From the NCBI RefSeq assembly GCF_021730395.1, contig NC_069363.1:54245001-54309000 (forward strand): DNA of 64,000 nt, read 5' to 3'. The notes under the pieces are model-generated. The model saw nothing but the letters and a program-made list of their open reading frames with translations. It ran no database searches and was not told the origin of the DNA. This DNA comes from Mercenaria mercenaria (Eukaryota > Mollusca > Bivalvia > Venerida > Veneridae). Shown in pieces: positions 60,320-64,000 of the stretch; position 1 is the first letter of the stretch; each line of letters begins with the position of its first letter. The position numbers and the translations under genes were made by a program.

Positions 60320-60495
60320 CCGGTCACCGTGGCCCAGTGGTTAAGGCGTCCGCATCGGGATCGGGAGGTCGAAGGTTCGAGGAGCTGGGAGGTAATTGGT
60401 ACGCACAATAAAGATGTCTGATAAGCCAAATTGGCTGGCCCTTTCAATAGGGGTGACACTATAATAAACAAGACCTTTACCTTTACCTTTATTAT
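60320..60495 (+). mobile_element. tRNA-derived SINE, second family
   Basis: The head CGGTCACCGTGGCCCAGTGG, TTAAGGCGTCCGCATCGGGA, then GAAGGTTCGA is tRNA-like. The body ends GGGGTGACACTATAATAAAC and a (CCTTTA)n tail. Confidence 0.8.
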
Positions 60496-60945
60496 TATAC
60501 CAAACTGGAAAAAAGCGCTGCTGTAGTGTTCGGCTCATTATTTACCCGATGTACCTTAGGTATATTGTGACTGAGTAAAGAAAAGCTGAGGAGTGCGCTT
60601 GTCAATACGCTTACGTTTACGCAGTGACCGTTTCATTAGTAGGTTTGCTTGCCAGTAAAATGTCAACTTCGACCGAGTGACGCATCAAATTCACATGTAG
60701 GCTGAACTGATTGCAGCCAGAGTAAAATCAAAGTTTACATGTGGAAGCGGCCTCAGCGAAATTCGACCATCCTGTCGGCTCTTAATGCCATCTTAACGTA
60801 AAACTTATTGCACTTGTTTGCGAAAACACAAAGTTTTCTTACATTAGTCGCATATTGTATTTTCCCATCCCACCTAACTTACGGATCCCACGTACCTAAT
60901 TTTTCCGGTCTTTTGTCATATTGCATTCAAATATAGAACTTCGAC

Positions 60946-61135
60946 AGAAGAGTGGTTAAGGGCGCTGACTTCGCATTACTTGACCCTTTTCGCTGTTAGT
61001 TCGAAACCACGCCATGATTATAGTTTAAACCATACAACATTCGTTCTTTGTCCGCATTGTGACTAGCATAATCAGCTGAAGCACTGATGCCCCGGTATCT
61101 GCTTGTAACCGTCCTCCTTGCACTGCATACAAACG
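60946..61135 (+). mobile_element. tRNA-derived SINE, third copy (3'-truncated or diverged)
   Basis: GAGTGGTTAAGGGCGCTGAC (A box) and GCTGTTAGTTCGAAACCACG (B box) form the head. The downstream body (GCACTGATGCCCCGGTATCT, then GCTTGTAACCG) is weakly preserved and no tail is clear. Confidence 0.6.
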
Positions 61136-62831
61136 CTTATATAATAGCTGTTCCCTGACACAATTTCGATGATACTGGAAACACTTCTTTTAACAAAGAA
61201 TATAGTTAACATTGGAAAATAGACACTTGAAATCTACTAAATGGAAATAGTGTCTGATCCTGAAATGATAAATTCTCGGTAATGGCCGGAAACGCTTGCG
61301 CGTCGACGGCGGAAGTAATCAGGCCAGCAGCGTCCCATTAGCAAAATGTCCCGTGTAAGAATTACTGTGTTGTGAGAATCGCACTGAGACAGGGATGACA
61401 TTACAGAGTTTGTCGTGTTCATTTCCATATTTGCAAAGTATCGTTAAACAGTTGTATAATAGACAGTTATAAATGGGCTATGTCATTTCTTTGAGTAATT
61501 CCATTTGTAAAAGGTAAAACATTCTAGAAATTTTAAAGCATTATATAGGCCTACTTCTTATTTTAAAGTCTGCAAAATAATGATGAAGTTTCTCTGCTGC
61601 ATAAATATATGAATATATAGCTGTTCTTACATGTAACTCCTAGATATCAAATTTCAAATAAATTTATGAGTTCTTATTCGCGTAATAAATGTAGAGTGCA
61701 ATCCCGGATGTAGGATGTAGGGCGCATTCCCCTTAATACCACTGACTTGTGTAAGCGTTCTAGAAAACGCAGAATACCATATTACGGTAATTGTATATTT
61801 CTTAGCAACCAGATGCAAAAAAATATATGTTCGTATGTATTTTCCAAGATTATTAGTCAATTTTGTATTGATTGATAGTTTTCGCAGTTTCAAAAATTAA
61901 GTTGAATGCCGTATAGAAGTAATAACGCTGTCCTGTTCCCTATATTTATATTTTGTCGTGATTCCTGAGTAAAATTTTCAATTACTTATTTCCCGTAACA
62001 TATAAATGGATGCACCTGAGATACCTGGGCTGTCTGCGGGCAAATTTCTCTGGATAGATATGAAATTCCGATATCGTATATTTCGTTACCATGGAAACGT
62101 AAACAAGTCTTAAAATCCGATTCCCAGTATGACGATATAGGATGGTTCTGATTGAAATTTTAAGCTCATGATTTTACGTCGTTTGCGGGCAATGAGCTAT
62201 CTAGAAAGTTCATTTTTATCAAGTGCTATTACCCGAGAATAAACTTATTAATAAATTGAGTCATAACAGGGTCACTAGGGTATTCTTTTCTGAAGACGTT
62301 GTTGTATTAATATGCATTATATTTTTTTCAGATTTTAAATGTATAAGTATATTGAATTCGTAAGTGGATTGTAGAAAACAATACATTACCATAAATATAT
62401 ACGATCGATACAATACAAGGACGCTCAACATATTATTATTATTATTATTTTAATAACTACAAAACGTGTGTATATTTGTTGGAACAGGCATTCAGGAAAC
62501 TGTCCGTGAACATTTCTTAACATATATCTTTCTCTCATTTATGGAAGCAGACGACAATGACATCACTTTCAATAAAGAACATCTTTTTTTTTCCGAGACT
62601 TAATTTCTGAAATCGGATAGCATTGTCATTATACCAGTATAGGAATCAGTATTGCAATTTTCTCCTAATAATGAACGCTCGTTATATCCGGGCGTTGTTT
62701 ACGAGTAGTTACCTTGATCCGGCTTCCACTAATCGTCAAGTATTCCCCCGTAAAATAAGGAGAAGCTCAGGTGTGTGGAGACGTAGGCTTACATTTCACC
62801 GTGTAATTTGCTTTTTAATAATCTCCTGCAG
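61136..62831. other. Intronic; nothing recognised
   Basis: AT-rich sequence with a short (ATT)n run at about 62433-62450. No exon or RNA gene is seen. Confidence 0.4.
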
Positions 62832-63008
62832 TTCCATCGTTTTCTGTAAGATGGTCTGGGATATTGAATTGAAAATTAATGATCTCAAATTCCACGTGAA
62901 AAGACGAATATTATGGGATACTGGAGAAAATTTTGGTTACCACGACAACGAGAAGCTGCGGTGGGCGGGGTGCAATACTGCCGTAGATCATCATGTGACA
63001 TATGTCAG
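62832..63008 (+). CDS. Weak candidate internal exon
   Basis: An acceptor-like TAATAATCTCCTGCAG precedes 62832 and a donor-like TGTCAG|GTGAAT follows 63008. The 177-base interval is open in one frame (MVWDIELKINDLKFHVKRR, then EKLRWAGCNTAVDHHVTYV), with both ends in phase 2, and is less AT-rich than its surroundings. It does not match NOL4, whose first exon ends in phase 0, and I recognise no family. A chance open frame is quite possible. Confidence 0.2.
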
Positions 63009-64000
63009 GTGAATATTGCAATGGAGAACTGTCGTCTGCTACAATAGCAAGGCGAATTCCCAAAACATTTCGCTTCGTAATTGTTAAGATTTTATCACAA
63101 TTTTATAATTAAAGGCACATTAAATTTAAACAGTTTATTACTGAATATTTAGAACTAGGCGCGAGCGCCATTATGAAATAATATACCGACCTAACTGACT
63201 TCACGTCCCAAGGTCTCAGAATTCAGATTTGCCATTGGTCATTTTCAAGAATGAGGTCAGAGTGAACCACTCGGGTGCAGGAAATATGAGAGTAGTCTGA
63301 AGCCTCGATTTTGTAATCTTGGAACTAAGTACAAGTAACCTAGGAAACTGAAAAGAATATATCTAAACCTGCTTTAAATTGGATTGAACGCACACAATGT
63401 CGTAAACTTGTCGCAAACCTTGCTAGAAAAGATACTTGCACAATTTTAGGACATTTTAATTTTAAAATGGCTGTTAAAATGGATCAGTGCATTATGTTGT
63501 ATTTTGGAAACCTAGAATCAAGGATGCTTCGCATAAAAATCATGTTTTTAAGAAGGGATGTTTGTACAAACCATTTCAATTAACGACATCCCGATGTAGG
63601 AAGATAGCATTCATTGAAATGTAAATCTTATTACTGCGTTAATGAACATGAGCCCAGAGATCGATACAACGTTCATGTTTCCGAAACGTCCTGAACAACG
63701 TGAGACATAATAACAACCATACACGCGATACAGGGCATTCTGTATCTTGTATATCATCCGAATGAAAACTGTCCTAACTTAACTATTATTTTATCTATCT
63801 AAAATGTTTATTTATATATAACTTTTACTCACAATGTGTAAAGTGTTTTCTCTGTAAAGTCAACAAATTTTATCAGGGAGAGCCGGAATTCAGTTTCATT
63901 AAAGGGGGTTAATCAACGAAAAATAAGAAATCCTAGTTTTTAGAAGATTTTTTGTAGTTTCTATTGATTTAAATAGGCAGTACAAGTATATTTATTTTTT
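63009..64000. other. No gene recognised
   Basis: AT-rich sequence to the window end. No feature identified. Confidence 0.4.

Noticed and set aside
60320-60385. tRNA gene
   Set aside because: The A and B boxes are those of a SINE head. No acceptor stem closes, and a SINE body and tail follow.
1-64000. LTR retroelements, Polintons or other virus-derived elements
   Set aside because: I looked for paired LTRs, reverse transcriptase, integrase and capsid-type motifs and recognised none. The only transposase-like remnant is the Tc1/mariner copy at 24690-25600.

Overview
The window reads as nuclear DNA of a marine bivalve, most likely a venerid-type clam. This is inferred from AT-rich DNA with short exons and introns, tRNA-derived SINEs of molluscan type, and several interspersed repeats that I associate with clam genomes. 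I recognise no bacterial, organellar, viral or LTR-retroelement features.

Left third (1-22.1 kb, minus strand): two tandem genes for mucin-like surface or secreted proteins. Gene A runs from a signal-peptide exon at 12058-11995, through a 21-nt mini-exon (8940-8920) and a large exon (8668-5166), to a further large exon (2752 to beyond base 1). Most of its coding sequence is a 24-bp minisatellite encoding the Thr/Ser/Pro-rich octapeptide TTSGTxxP. Gene B runs from 22088-22058 (signal exon) through 21673-19414 (Trp/Tyr/Ser-rich part plus 26-aa and 10-aa repeat arrays) to 19122-18794 (membrane segment, Ala-rich tail, stop). All junctions in both models are phase 1, and both mature N-termini carry DWY motifs, so I read them as diverged paralogues: A secreted or open-ended, B membrane-anchored. 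Both show local indels or frame changes inside the repeats, which could be consensus errors or real polymorphism.

Middle (22-48 kb) is mostly repeats. It holds SINEs, a decayed Tc1/mariner-type transposon (24.7-25.6 kb), 64-bp, 29-bp and 15-bp tandem arrays, and several inverted-repeat elements. The most striking are a 2.6-kb element built from in-register 20-bp units and bounded by inverted ends (29.6-32.2 kb), and a 1.9-kb element with ~108-bp nearly identical terminal inverted repeats and a perfect 9-bp target duplication (40.1-42.0 kb). Five copies of a ~237-bp near-perfect palindrome (one shortened to 154 bp) are scattered over the window, each flanked by a matching dinucleotide. A possible unrecognised first coding exon lies at 36.1-36.3 kb (+).

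Right third (48-64 kb): the first coding exon of a NOL4/NOL4L-type nuclear protein (48642-48953, +) ends at a clear splice donor. No later NOL4 exon is recognisable, so the rest of the window is probably its long first intron. It holds two palindromes, diverged repeats and a cluster of three different SINEs at 59.9-61.1 kb.
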